A DNA stretch of 64,000 nt from an uncultured Candidatus Saccharibacteria bacterium (GCA_947253285.1 CAMXXV010000001.1:1-64000); one strand, 5' to 3'; positions 39,846 to 49,071 are shown, counted from the stretch's first letter. Program-made: numbers and translations. Notes: a model not told the origin generated them from the letters alone.

Positions 39846-40262
39846 ATGCCAAAGAACATAACAATACCGGAGTTCGAATCAGTAGTGACTACGAGAACGC
39901 TTTTAGACAGGTTGTATCTAAAAGGAAGCCCAACTTATACTGATGCGTTAGAGTCGGTAAGGAACGCAGCTAACGATGTGCTAAAAAACTTGGCATTGAA
40001 CGAAGCGTTGGTAGTTGTACGGCGCAGGCAACGGTTATACGTTGTAGTAACATCCAATAAGCGTATTGCATGTGAGCTAGGCGTTATTGCTGATACGGAT
40101 GATAAAGGCGTATGCAAGAACGTACAGGTAACGGCATTGGGCTACAAAGGCAGTAGCATTAACGAACCGGGTATAGCTGAACTGCTACTCAGTGTGAGCC
40201 AAAAAGAAGAATACGATAGGCACCGAAAGAATCGAATAGTGAGGGATAGTCATAATGGCTAG
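39846..40262 (+). CDS. hypothetical phage protein, 138 aa
   Basis: Not recognised. It starts MPKNITIPEFESVV; the frame opens at 39822, but ATG 39846 follows AGGGGAGGG closely. The middle has a beta-rich hydrophobic run (EALVVVRRRQRLYVVVTSNKR) and the end is charged. It is the first gene of the late transcript and overlaps the small terminase gene by 8 bp, a place often held by an HNH or DNA-binding protein, but no such motif was seen. Confidence 0.7.
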   Translation: MPKNITIPEFESVVTTRTLLDRLYLKGSPTYTDALESVRNAANDVLKNLALNEALVVVRRRQRLYVVVTSNKRIACELGVIADTDDKGVCKNVQVTALGYKGSSINEPGIAELLLSVSQKEEYDRHRKNRIVRDSHNG

Positions 40263-40686
40263 CGCAACACAGAAGAAACCAGCGGAGGCGAAGCGGTCGA
40301 GTAGTCCCACGAAGCAGGGCGGGAAGTATAAGCCAGTTCCACCTAAAGAGTATCAATTTGGGCAGCCACATGGCAACCCACGGAGCAATGGCCACTGGCG
40401 CAAAGAAGATACAGCGCGCTACAAACTAGAGCAGATGATGAAGATGACTGAAGATGAATTGAGTGTAGTTAGCGAGGATGAAAACGCCCCTTGTTTTGAG
40501 CGTCGTATTGCACGCACCATCAAAGACAGCGAATGGCGCACGATAGAATCGATGATTAATCAGGTATACGGCAAGCCGAAAGAGACGAGCGAAACCATTT
40601 TAAAGGGTGAGATAGAAACCAACGGCCGACCATACAAAGGCCTCAGTATTGAAGAAATACAATTGTTGCTGAAATCAGGAAAGTAA
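40255..40686 (+). CDS. terminase small subunit candidate (DUF5681-like)
   Basis: Protein of 143 aa directly before the large terminase, with which it overlaps by one base. A basic Ser/Lys-rich N-terminus is followed by a KPVPPKEYQFGQPHGNPR segment that resembles the DUF5681 motif found in proteins of this position, then a helical region. No classic helix-turn-helix is obvious. It probably recognises packaging sites. Call rests mostly on position. Confidence 0.65.
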   Translation: MASATQKKPAEAKRSSSPTKQGGKYKPVPPKEYQFGQPHGNPRSNGHWRKEDTARYKLEQMMKMTEDELSVVSEDENAPCFERRIARTIKDSEWRTIESMINQVYGKPKETSETILKGEIETNGRPYKGLSIEEIQLLLKSGK

Positions 40687-42107
40687 TGCAGCTGGATGAC
40701 ATCACGGTAAGAGAACTAAAGAAAGAAGCGGCGCGACTAGACTTGTTCAGTTTTTGCCAGCTAATGTACCCTAAGTTCTATTTAGAAAGCCGTAGTTACC
40801 TTAAAGACATAACGCACACGCTGCAAGAATTTATTGATAACAGCCCAAAGCGTTTTCTAGTGCTGACCTGCCCGCCACGCCACGGCAAAAGTCTAACGGC
40901 TCAAGCATTGATGGCTTGGCTGTTTGGACGCGACCCCACGTTAAAGGTGATGACTGGCAGTTACAACGAGCGATTGTCTACATTATTTGCTAGAAGCGTG
41001 CGCAATCTTATTCAGACCGAGAAGGTGGATGATAATATCGTATACTCTGACATATTTAGTGACACTAAAGTGAAATACGGTGAGGCTAGCGCTAGTATGT
41101 GGAGTCTTGAGGGAAATAGCCAAGTAAGTTATCTAGCTACCAGCCCGAGCGGTACTGCCACTGGTATGGGCGCCAATGTGCTGATAATCGATGACGTAAT
41201 TAAGAACGCTGCCGAAGCCTACAACGAGAACACGCTTGATGGGCATTGGGAGTGGTTTACTAACACGATGATACAGCGCCTTGAAGGTGATTATAAGGTG
41301 ATAGTCATTATGACCCGTTGGAGCACTTCTGACCTTGCTGGGCGCATCCTAGAGGCGTTTGGGGACAAGGTAGAACACATAGAGTATGCTGCAGTGCAAC
41401 CCGACGGCTCTATGTTGTGTGACGATATACTAAGCGCCGAGGACTACAAGATAAAAACAGCCGAAATGAACGTAGATATTGCCGAAGCCAACTATAACCA
41501 GAAGCCGATTGACGTTAAGGGGCGGTTGTATAGCGAGTTTAAGCTATGGGATAGATTGCCAGTTAACGAAGCCACGCTAAACTTCACTGATACTGCAGAT
41601 ACGGGTGAGGACTATTTGTGCTCTATTAATGGCGTAGTGCACGATAGCGAATTCTATATTACTGATTTAGTGTTTACAGACAAGCCAATGGAGGTGACAG
41701 AACCGGCAGTGGCAGATTTATTGCACCGCGGGGACGTACAGACCGCTCGAATAGAAAGTAACAACGGCGGTCGCGGCTTTGCACGTAACGTAGAGCGCAT
41801 TCTAAAGGAGCAGTATCGCACCAATAGAACCGTGATTGAAGCAGTGCCGCAAACGCATAACAAGGAGAGCCGCATTCTAGCCTCTAGCGCTTGGGTGCAA
41901 AATCATATCTACATGCCATTAAATTGGCAAACAAAATATCCTGACTTCTACAAGCAAGTAATTAGCTACCAACGCCGTGGCAAGAATAAACACGATGACG
42001 CGGTGGATGTACTGGCAAGCATTTACGAATCTGTGACCTCAGAGAGACGCCCAGAGGTGATAGATAAGCGTGGAAGTAGATTAAGAACAATGGGCTATTG
42101 GAGCTGA
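40686..42107 (+). CDS. terL: terminase large subunit
   Basis: Packaging motor of 473 aa. Walker A is LTCPPRHGKSLTAQALM near residue 60, Walker B with catalytic acid is NVLIIDDVIKNAAEAY near residue 162, and the coupling motif is VIMTRWSTSDLAGR. The C-terminal RNase H-like nuclease has acidic residues in RIESNNGGRGF and KHDDAVDVLASIYE. It cuts and threads DNA into the prohead through the portal encoded next. No intein or split is seen. Confidence 0.95.
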   Translation: MQLDDITVRELKKEAARLDLFSFCQLMYPKFYLESRSYLKDITHTLQEFIDNSPKRFLVLTCPPRHGKSLTAQALMAWLFGRDPTLKVMTGSYNERLSTLFARSVRNLIQTEKVDDNIVYSDIFSDTKVKYGEASASMWSLEGNSQVSYLATSPSGTATGMGANVLIIDDVIKNAAEAYNENTLDGHWEWFTNTMIQRLEGDYKVIVIMTRWSTSDLAGRILEAFGDKVEHIEYAAVQPDGSMLCDDILSAEDYKIKTAEMNVDIAEANYNQKPIDVKGRLYSEFKLWDRLPVNEATLNFTDTADTGEDYLCSINGVVHDSEFYITDLVFTDKPMEVTEPAVADLLHRGDVQTARIESNNGGRGFARNVERILKEQYRTNRTVIEAVPQTHNKESRILASSAWVQNHIYMPLNWQTKYPDFYKQVISYQRRGKNKHDDAVDVLASIYESVTSERRPEVIDKRGSRLRTMGYWS

Positions 42108-42121
42108 TAGAAAGGAGCAAA

Positions 42122-43483
42122 ATGTATCAGGTAAGCAAAGACAGGCAACTAGACGCCAAACTAATTGAGGAAGCGATTGAATACAGCGAGAGCAACCGGC
42201 AGCGACTAGACATGCTGAACAACTACTATTTAGGTGAACAGGAAATTACGCGCCGAGTTAAGCAGGACACGCTGAAGAACAACCGGCTGGTGGTAAACCA
42301 CGCCAAGTACATTACTGATTTGTATGTTGGCTATTTGCTTGGCAACCCGGTAGATTACCAAGTGGATGACGACAAGCTGGATATTCAGCCACTACTAGAT
42401 GCGTACAAGCGCCAGACAATGGAGAATATTGACGTGGAAATTGCCAAAGACTGCTCAATTTTTGGGCGGCAGTATGAGTATGTATACGCTGATGAGTCGG
42501 CTAACCCTTGTTCAGTGGTGCTGGACAGCCGCAACACTGTGGTAGTGTATGACGACACAATGGTGCACCATAAGCTGTATGGCATCCATTACCGACCGAT
42601 ATTCAAGAACCCGCGGGATAAGAAGCCAAGCTATTATGAAGTCATTGCCATGACTGACCGTGAAATCATTAAGTACACGTTAAAGAACGGGCAAGCCACG
42701 GAGCAATCACGTGAACAGCACTCATTTGGAGCAGTGCCTCTGGTGGAGTACAAAAATAACGCTGAGCTGAAGGGAGACTTTGAGCCGGTGATTAGTCTAA
42801 TTGACGCATACAACCTTGTGCAGTCTGACCGCGTTAACGACCGTGAACAGTTGGTGGACGCTATCCTCTGCTTCTATGGTATGGCATTTGACGCCGACCA
42901 GATGGCTGACCTCAAGGAAAAGCGTGCTCTAGCCAATATTCCGCCGGATGGCAAGGTGGAGTATTTAACCAAGACTATTAACGAGGGTGATGTTGATGTG
43001 TTGCGTCAGACAATTGAGCAAGATATTCATAAAATCTCTATGGTGCCAAACATTAGCGACCAGAACTTTGTTGGCAACTCTTCGGGCGTAGCGATTCGTT
43101 ACAAGTTGCTAGCATTTGAACAAGCCGTGAAGAACAAGGAGCGCTTCTTTGAGAAGGCTTTGATGGAGCGTTTTGCATTATATACCCACTTCTTAGCGGT
43201 GAAGTCTACTATGCAAGAGGTGAAGAAAGAAGATGTTGACGCGGTATTTACACGCAATCTACCATCTAACGATTACGAAACCTCTCAGATGATTACCAAC
43301 CTAGATGGTATCGTAGACCGCGAACTATTAGCCTCACAGCTATCCTTTGTGAAGGATGCCAGTAAGACCGTAGAGGCAGCCAAACAAGAGTCGGATAAGC
43401 CATTGAGGGATGACGAATATGCCACCAACGATTATCCAGACCACAACGCGCTAGACAGCGCCTCCAACTCACTTAATGGTTAA
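42122..43483 (+). CDS. portal protein (SPP1 gp6-like)
   Basis: Dodecameric head vertex protein of 453 aa. The family start EYSESNRQRLDMLNNYYLGEQEI and the NNRLVVNHAKYITDLYVGYLLGNPV block are visible, and a helical C-terminal part ends in an acidic, Asn/Ser-rich tail. AAAGGAG lies 5 nt before ATG 42122; the frame extends to 42098, which lacks a site. It begins 14 bp after terL and its stop abuts the MuF start. Confidence 0.93.
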   Translation: MYQVSKDRQLDAKLIEEAIEYSESNRQRLDMLNNYYLGEQEITRRVKQDTLKNNRLVVNHAKYITDLYVGYLLGNPVDYQVDDDKLDIQPLLDAYKRQTMENIDVEIAKDCSIFGRQYEYVYADESANPCSVVLDSRNTVVVYDDTMVHHKLYGIHYRPIFKNPRDKKPSYYEVIAMTDREIIKYTLKNGQATEQSREQHSFGAVPLVEYKNNAELKGDFEPVISLIDAYNLVQSDRVNDREQLVDAILCFYGMAFDADQMADLKEKRALANIPPDGKVEYLTKTINEGDVDVLRQTIEQDIHKISMVPNISDQNFVGNSSGVAIRYKLLAFEQAVKNKERFFEKALMERFALYTHFLAVKSTMQEVKKEDVDAVFTRNLPSNDYETSQMITNLDGIVDRELLASQLSFVKDASKTVEAAKQESDKPLRDDEYATNDYPDHNALDSASNSLNG

Positions 43484-45883
43484 ATGAGTAAGAAGCTGGA
43501 CCTCGATAACATTCCGCCATTGCCAAAGCACCTGCGCAAGCAGGTGTATGGTGATGACTATAACGATACATGGAAGCTGCGCTATAGTGGCTTAAGTAAC
43601 AGTGAGAAGCGCACTCTTGGCACGTTTTTAAAGTATCAAGATGCTAAAGAAATCTATTGGGTGCCAGAAGTAAACGAACCGGATGGCAAACGTTCGCCAG
43701 ACTTACTGATTGACGGCATTAAGGTTGAGATAAAAGGCGTTACTACGTTGTCGTCCATAGACCACCAGTTAAAGAAGGCGTATGGGCAAGTATGCGATTC
43801 GGGTGTTGTTTTAGTGGACGCGAGCGAGTCAACTCTAGATGTAGCAAGTATACGGTCTAGCGTGGCGCACATAGCACGTAAGTATGATATTCCATCATTT
43901 GCTGTGGTATCGGGGAATGATATTATAGATTATAAAATCAAAAAGACGATTCATCAACCGCAAACTACAGGTGCTCGCGACCTAGAATCGTCTTATATTT
44001 CTATACTACCAAACACTGAGCAGAAAGTCAAGCCCCTAAATGAACTATTTTCTAACAAAGATGGTGCTGCTGAGTTATCCGCCCCACTCAAGCCTCGCAA
44101 GCGCACCAACGCCTACTGGCAGCGCCGCGTGGAGCATACCTATCTTGAGAGTGAGAAAGCGGCGGATGCTTACCGCAAGCGTGTGAGCCGAGTCTATGCT
44201 GATGCACAAAAGACTTGCCTTGTGGAGTTAAAGCAGCTATACGAGGATTGCTGGAGCAAGCAAGCAGGCTTTGACCGCGCCAAGCTAAGGCAAGTAGTGA
44301 ACGCTAAGACCATGGCAGACTTCCGGCGTAAGCTAATTGAGGCTAATCTTCAGAACAGTTTGCCGCCAGAGTACAGTGGTAGAGTAACCAGATTGCAACT
44401 ACTAGACGCTCAACTCTGGTATGCTGCGCATAAGGCTGGGCTAGACCAGACGAATATAGTGACCGCCTCTAGTGCTAAGACCTATGAAGACGCCTACTAC
44501 AAGACAGCGTACAACATAGCAACTGGCACTGGACTTATGCCAACCTTTACAACACTGGATACGGATGCTATTAACGCAGTACTAAGCGAGAAGTTCAGCG
44601 GTAAGAGCTACTCCGAGCGCATTTGGACTAATTCCGACTTATTAGCTAAGCAATTAAGCACCAAGCTAGCCAGCGCTATAGCCACTGGTCAGTCAATCAG
44701 CAAGACAGCCAAAGACTTCCGCGACCGCTTCGGTGTCTCTAGATACTATGCCGAGCGCCTAATCCGCACAGAGACTAACCATTTTTATAACCAAGCAGCT
44801 AGTGACTCGTATAAGGCGATGGGGATAGACAAATATAAGTTTATTGCCACGCTGGATAGCCGTACTAGTGAGATATGTGCCCATATGGACGGTAAAATAA
44901 TAGAGGTAGATAAAGGCGCAGTTGGGGTGAACATTCCACCGTTGCACCCGAATTGCCGCAGTACAATAGCACCATATCTCGGTAAAGACCTAGACGCGTT
45001 AGTAAACGCCCGTGCTTACCACGACCCAGACACGGACAAGACAGAGTATTGCGACAACATGACCTATGACGAGTGGCGCAAGTGGGTAGACTTAGAACCT
45101 GAGCCACCCGAGGATGTAGTAGCAAGGGTTAAAAATACAAAGCATATTCCAGTGGTTGACGAGAATGGCAAGCCAATTGTGAATTACGGTATTACACCGC
45201 TTGAGCCACAGGGTGGTACGCCAGCTCTAGACTTTTTAAGGAGGCTATACTACAGCAAATCTAGACACCATGTGGATTACAATCCGGTTTGCGAGCTAGA
45301 AAAGCCTTTAACTTCTGATGAGATAGTACATAAGATAGCTGGCGGTGATAAGACTATACCGGGCTCTTGTGCAAGTGTAGCACTAGCGTATGTTGCCAAC
45401 AGACTGGGGTTGGATGTATTGGATTACAGAGGCGGAGAGTCGATGATGTATTTTTCAGATAGAACTGGTAAGGTTGAATTTTTCCGTTCATTAGGGATGG
45501 GCGTGTTTGCGGAAAGGAATCTGAATGATTTCATAGCAGTGAAACGGTTGTTAAAGCAAGTAAACGAGGATAAAGATAAAGAGTATATGCTGATGACTGG
45601 TAGACACGCCTCCATAGTGCGGAATAGCAGTAAATATGGCTGGCAGTATCTAGAATTGCAATCGCCATATTCTAACGGTTATAGAGGACTAACATCTGAA
45701 AGGTTGAAAAATAGATTTGATTGCAAGACTTATAATAGTAAATGCCATAGCAACGTTGGAAGCAGTAGTTTCTTGGTACCATTAGATAATTTCGCAGATA
45801 GTATTACATTTCGTGAGTATATGGGGTATATTAATACTAAGAAATATTCACAAATGAAAGGGAAAAGCGGTGCCATCAGATAG
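43484..45883 (+). CDS. MuF minor head protein with N-terminal nuclease-like and C-terminal papain-like toxin domains
   Basis: Multi-domain protein of 799 aa. Residues about 1-150 contain a PD-(D/E)XK pattern, P72-D73 then E82-I-K84, followed by a Gln/Lys helix (DHQLKKAYGQVCDSG) as in CdiA C-terminal tRNase-like domains. Residues about 215-500 are the phage MuF head protein (RLIRTETNHFYNQA, SEICAHMDGK, PLHPNCRSTIAPYL). Residues about 585-799 are a third domain with Cys629 in IPGSCASVALAY, His708 in GRHASIV and acidic/amide candidates at 724-726, which resembles papain-fold toxin domains. The extra ends are not needed for head assembly. A following overlapping gene is the likely immunity protein. 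Standard MuF proteins have about 300-500 aa. Confidence 0.85.
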   Translation: MSKKLDLDNIPPLPKHLRKQVYGDDYNDTWKLRYSGLSNSEKRTLGTFLKYQDAKEIYWVPEVNEPDGKRSPDLLIDGIKVEIKGVTTLSSIDHQLKKAYGQVCDSGVVLVDASESTLDVASIRSSVAHIARKYDIPSFAVVSGNDIIDYKIKKTIHQPQTTGARDLESSYISILPNTEQKVKPLNELFSNKDGAAELSAPLKPRKRTNAYWQRRVEHTYLESEKAADAYRKRVSRVYADAQKTCLVELKQLYEDCWSKQAGFDRAKLRQVVNAKTMADFRRKLIEANLQNSLPPEYSGRVTRLQLLDAQLWYAAHKAGLDQTNIVTASSAKTYEDAYYKTAYNIATGTGLMPTFTTLDTDAINAVLSEKFSGKSYSERIWTNSDLLAKQLSTKLASAIATGQSISKTAKDFRDRFGVSRYYAERLIRTETNHFYNQAASDSYKAMGIDKYKFIATLDSRTSEICAHMDGKIIEVDKGAVGVNIPPLHPNCRSTIAPYLGKDLDALVNARAYHDPDTDKTEYCDNMTYDEWRKWVDLEPEPPEDVVARVKNTKHIPVVDENGKPIVNYGITPLEPQGGTPALDFLRRLYYSKSRHHVDYNPVCELEKPLTSDEIVHKIAGGDKTIPGSCASVALAYVANRLGLDVLDYRGGESMMYFSDRTGKVEFFRSLGMGVFAERNLNDFIAVKRLLKQVNEDKDKEYMLMTGRHASIVRNSSKYGWQYLELQSPYSNGYRGLTSERLKNRFDCKTYNSKCHSNVGSSSFLVPLDNFADSITFREYMGYINTKKYSQMKGKSGAIR

Positions 45884-46196
45884 TATTAGACGAGGTAATA
45901 ATTTGTATACATTCTACAAGAAAAATGAAGGCGACAAGATATATTGGGTTGACCATGATATAATACGCCCTAATACAGATGAGCTTAGTGTTTTTGAGGG
46001 CGAACTTTTAATCTCCTTCGACCATCATAATATGCTTAATTTATGGTGTGATTATCCATGGAAGTTCACCCCAGAACAAAAGGCGCTGTTCGACAAAGAA
46101 AATCCTTATTGGGCGGGCTTCTTCAAGCGCCGCAATGGTACTGAGCCGCCGATAGTCGACGAGAATGGTGTTGGCACGATACACTTCAACGACTAA
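45870..46196 (+). CDS. putative immunity protein to the MuF toxin
   Basis: Protein of 108 aa, not recognised as a known family. It begins at GTG 45870 inside the MuF end (14-bp overlap), after AAAGGG, so it is translated with the toxin. It is Trp/Tyr- and Asp/Glu-rich and soluble. In phage polymorphic toxin loci the gene just downstream commonly encodes the immunity protein, and no structural role is expected between MuF and scaffold. The assignment is from position. Confidence 0.55.
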   Translation: MPSDSIRRGNNLYTFYKKNEGDKIYWVDHDIIRPNTDELSVFEGELLISFDHHNMLNLWCDYPWKFTPEQKALFDKENPYWAGFFKRRNGTEPPIVDENGVGTIHFND

Positions 46197-46228
46197 AAGC
46201 CCATCAGCAGGCTAAGCGCTGGGTAATT

Positions 46229-46338
46229 TGTATACACCATGGTACAAAACTGTATACATTTGACGCTAAAAATGCACACCAAGGAGTACAAAACTGTATA
46301 CACCATGGTACAAAACTGTATACATCCGCCTCTGCAAA
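46229..46338. repeat. five 22-bp-phased iterons around TGTATACA
   Basis: Units start at 46229, 46251, 46273, 46295 and 46317, exactly 22 bp apart. Units 1, 2, 4 and 5 start with the palindrome TGTATACA; units 1 and 4 are identical and carry CCATGGTACAAAAC; unit 3 is degenerate at its start (TGCACACC) but keeps GTACAAAAC. The array lies 41 bp before the capsid-operon promoter. Confidence 0.85.
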
Positions 46339-46354
46339 AAATCCTAACTATTAA

Positions 46355-46384
46355 TTAGGTTGTCGTAAGCATATGTGGTATACT
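46355..46384 (+). promoter_or_regulatory. capsid-operon promoter (extended -10)
   Basis: TGgTATACT with the hexamer at 46379-46384 and TTAGGT 18 bp upstream. It lies just after the iteron array and about 75 nt before the scaffold ATG. Confidence 0.6.
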
Positions 46385-46460
46385 AAATAGTAACAGCGAG
46401 GGGTGTCAAAGCTTTCTTGCGTTTTTAACCTAGCCGACGGGCGTAAAACGTGGAGGATTT

Positions 46461-47027
46461 ATGGCGGAAGCTACAAATCAAGACTCTGACAACTCCAGTC
46501 CAGTTGAATCAACAGAGGTAAAAACGACTACTACTCAAAAGACCTTCTCTCAAGACGAGGTCGATGCTTTAATTGGCAAGCGCCTGACAAGGGAGCGAGC
46601 TAAAACCGACGAGGCGACTAGGGCTGCTATTGCTGCTGCAATCGCTGAGCACGACAAGAAAGCACGTATGACTGAAGAGGAAAGGTTCGCCGAGGAACGC
46701 AAAGCTAAAGACGACGAACTGGCAGCTCGTGAACAGAGCATTACGCTCCGTGAGAACCGCACAGACGCCGTAGAGAAGCTAGCAGAACTTAACATCGACA
46801 CCAAGTTGGCAGACTTCGTAGTTGACTTAAACCGAGATAAAATGCAGGAGAATATCCAGCGGCTCAATAAGGCATTTAACGAAGCAGTAGCAAAAAGCGT
46901 AGAAGCCAAGCTAGCGGGTAAAACCCCGACCGACTATGGTGACGGGTCGAAGAGACCAGAACCAAAGAAGGCAACTGCATCAAGCGACCGGCGTTTCTTC
47001 AGTCGCAATGGTGTAACTGCTTTTTAG
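46461..47027 (+). CDS. capsid scaffolding protein (DUF4355-like)
   Basis: Protein of 188 aa that would guide capsid assembly and leave the mature head. The acidic Ser/Thr-rich N-terminus, FSQDEVDALIGKRLTRERAK block, long charged coiled coil (about residues 40-110) and basic C-terminal tail are the DUF4355 pattern. GTGGAGG precedes the ATG. No protease is fused or adjacent, so scaffold removal would be by exit. It is directly before the capsid gene. Confidence 0.88.
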   Translation: MAEATNQDSDNSSPVESTEVKTTTTQKTFSQDEVDALIGKRLTRERAKTDEATRAAIAAAIAEHDKKARMTEEERFAEERKAKDDELAAREQSITLRENRTDAVEKLAELNIDTKLADFVVDLNRDKMQENIQRLNKAFNEAVAKSVEAKLAGKTPTDYGDGSKRPEPKKATASSDRRFFSRNGVTAF

Positions 47028-47045
47028 CCAAAAGGAGGATACTAT

Positions 47046-47891
47046 ATGGCACGTACTAGCGCTTTAGGCGTAATGAACGATACAAACAAGGCCGAATTAA
47101 CCGAATTATACGGTGAATTATTGGAAGGCGTATATAAGGGTGCAGTTTCAGAGCAAATCAAGAACAAGATGTACTCTGGCGACCCAACAACTGGTTCAGT
47201 AGAAGTACCACGCTTCAAGAACGCAGCAGCAGCCAACTATGGCACTGCACGTACTGGTGGCAAGGGCGCTGCATTGGACAACAAGGGCAAAGTCACCGTT
47301 AATGTCAACGTTGACCGCGAAATTGTGGAAGAGATTGAAGGTAAGGATGTGCAATTGTTCGGTGTGCCGGATATTATTGCTCGCCGCACTCAAAACCACG
47401 TTAGCAGCATGACCGCTGACCTTGATTCAGCATTCTTTAAGGAGGCTGAGACTGTAGCTCACGCTGTAACCACCACCGAGACCGATATTGAAGAAGTGGT
47501 TGAGGCTGTAATTCAGAATATTGAGACCACCAAGAACGAGTTTGTCGACGGTGTAGACCGCAGCCAAATCGTTTTGACTCTAACACCAAACGTTTACGGT
47601 AAGCTCCGCAACCATATCGACAAGGTATCAGTACCAACAGCTGACTCTGGCGAAGAAGAGATTGAGATGTTCCACGGCGTACGTGTGTTCTCAAATACTC
47701 GTCAGACCGCAGCTGCTATTGCTATGGTAGACGGTGCTATTGCACAGCCAGTGTTGACTAATGAGTACAAGGACGAACCAGTGCCACTCAGCAACGCCCA
47801 TGCAGTTGAGTTGTTCTATAGCTATGGCACCAAGGCAGTCACGCCTGACCTTGTAGCAAAGCTAGTAACATTGCCAGCAAAGGCAAAATAG
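47046..47891 (+). CDS. major capsid protein
   Basis: Main shell protein of 281 aa. Position after the scaffold, the sequence MARTSALGVMNDTNKAELTE followed by VPRFKNAAAANYGTA, and the P-domain-like TLTPNVYGKLRNHIDK with the C-terminal AVTPDLVAKLVTLPA end fit an HK97-type shell protein without a propeptide. AAAGGAGGA lies before the ATG, one of the strongest ribosome sites in the window, as expected for an abundant protein. Confidence 0.88.
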   Translation: MARTSALGVMNDTNKAELTELYGELLEGVYKGAVSEQIKNKMYSGDPTTGSVEVPRFKNAAAANYGTARTGGKGAALDNKGKVTVNVNVDREIVEEIEGKDVQLFGVPDIIARRTQNHVSSMTADLDSAFFKEAETVAHAVTTTETDIEEVVEAVIQNIETTKNEFVDGVDRSQIVLTLTPNVYGKLRNHIDKVSVPTADSGEEEIEMFHGVRVFSNTRQTAAAIAMVDGAIAQPVLTNEYKDEPVPLSNAHAVELFYSYGTKAVTPDLVAKLVTLPAKAK

Positions 47892-47909
47892 GTAACGAGA
47901 GAGGTTGAA

Positions 47910-48293
47910 ATGCCAGAAGACCAGCGCGCAAGGATAAAAAACTATACGAAAGCAATCAATAAAACAGTGGCAAGTGAAGACGAGGCGTTATTGGACACCG
48001 TACTAAGTGAGGTGGCGGATAGAGTAATGCTTTATCTAAACGACACGAAAATTGATAGCAAACTAGAACATGTTATCGCCCGCATTGCATCTGGTGTTTT
48101 CAACCAATCACGCACTGAGTCAACCAGTGGTGCACCGACTATGGCTATTAGCTCAGTTAGCGATAATGGTCAAAGTGTCAGTTATAGCAGCGAAGTGCAG
48201 CGGTATTTGACTTCTGCTACCGACCAAGAGCTATTTACTGGCTTTGAACAGTTGTTGAAGCGATATAGGAGAATCAATGTTGTGGCCGACTAG
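47910..48293 (+). CDS. head-tail adaptor (connector) protein
   Basis: Protein of 127 aa, mainly helical, in the position of SPP1 gp15/HK97 gp6-type connectors. A helical N-terminus (ARIKNYTKAINKTV) and a longer helix LLDTVLSEVADRVMLYLND fit the family, which binds under the portal. It has GAGAGG before the ATG and overlaps the next gene by 17 bp. Confidence 0.78.
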   Translation: MPEDQRARIKNYTKAINKTVASEDEALLDTVLSEVADRVMLYLNDTKIDSKLEHVIARIASGVFNQSRTESTSGAPTMAISSVSDNGQSVSYSSEVQRYLTSATDQELFTGFEQLLKRYRRINVVAD

Positions 48294-48609
48294 TGCCAGC
48301 AGCGCAATTAAGGCAGCCTTTTACGACAAGTCTTTTACTGTATCAACCGACACGGTAGAAATGGACGCAGAAGGCGGGATTAAGCCCGTAGCGGGCGTTA
48401 AACGGCAATACATGGGTAATGTACGCTTTAACGACTTAGGGCAGCTGCAGACCGAGTTGGGCTTGACTGAATCAATCGCGATAGCAGTGACTTGCAGTCC
48501 AACAACGAAAGTATCGCTAAACGATACGCTAACATATGACGGTAAGCAATACAAAGTATTCGATGTAATACCAGCTGACTCACATTTAACTGTAGTAGGC
48601 AAGTTATGA
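48277..48609 (+). CDS. head closure (stopper) protein
   Basis: Beta-rich protein of 110 aa, in the place of SPP1 gp16-like stoppers. TYDGKQYKVFDVIPADSHLTVVGKL at the C-terminus recalls the head-closure fold of this family, here shortened to LTYDGKQYKVFDV. It overlaps both neighbours (17 bp and 4 bp). Assigned from position and shape. Confidence 0.7.
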   Translation: MLWPTSASSAIKAAFYDKSFTVSTDTVEMDAEGGIKPVAGVKRQYMGNVRFNDLGQLQTELGLTESIAIAVTCSPTTKVSLNDTLTYDGKQYKVFDVIPADSHLTVVGKL

Positions 48610-49070
48610 ATCTATCGGTGGAAATTGCAGGTGTCAAACGGCTAACAGGCAAGTTGACCGCAATACCAGAATCAACCCATCAGAAAGTTAAGCGTGCAAT
48701 ACAGCAGGCTACAGCATTAGTGGAAGCTAGTGCTAAGCCGCTCTGCCCAGTAGACACTGGCACATTGCGCGCTAGTATCAGGTCGAGGGTTGACGATGAC
48801 AACGGCAAGACGGTAGGCCGTGTATTTACAGGGGTAGAATACGCAGCATACGTGGAGTTTGGCACTGGCGCTTTAGCTGTTGGCAGTTATCCGTACAAAA
48901 CAGATAAGCCACTGAGCTATTCACCGAAAAAGGCTTGGTACTACAAGGATAGCGAAGGCGTTTGGCATATTGGTGTAAGCCAACCAGCCAGACCGTTTTT
49001 AGGCCGTGCCTTCAACGAGAATAAACGGACTATTAAGCAGCTACTAACAGAGGCAACGAAGGGGAAGTAG
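48606..49070 (+). CDS. HK97 gp10-like tail-component protein
   Basis: Protein of 154 aa with the HK97-gp10 family pattern: basic helix KVKRAIQQATALVEASAKPLCPVDTGTLRASIRS (the VDTGTLRASI core is diagnostic), VEYAAYVEFGTGA, and QPARPFLGRAFNENK at the C-terminus. It links the connector to the tail terminator. ATGA junction with the previous gene. Confidence 0.9.
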   Translation: MNLSVEIAGVKRLTGKLTAIPESTHQKVKRAIQQATALVEASAKPLCPVDTGTLRASIRSRVDDDNGKTVGRVFTGVEYAAYVEFGTGALAVGSYPYKTDKPLSYSPKKAWYYKDSEGVWHIGVSQPARPFLGRAFNENKRTIKQLLTEATKGK

Positions 49071-49071
49071 G

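Noticed and set aside
46229..46338. CRISPR array
   Set aside because: Units are only 22 bp, palindromic, contiguous and without unique spacers; no cas genes are nearby.
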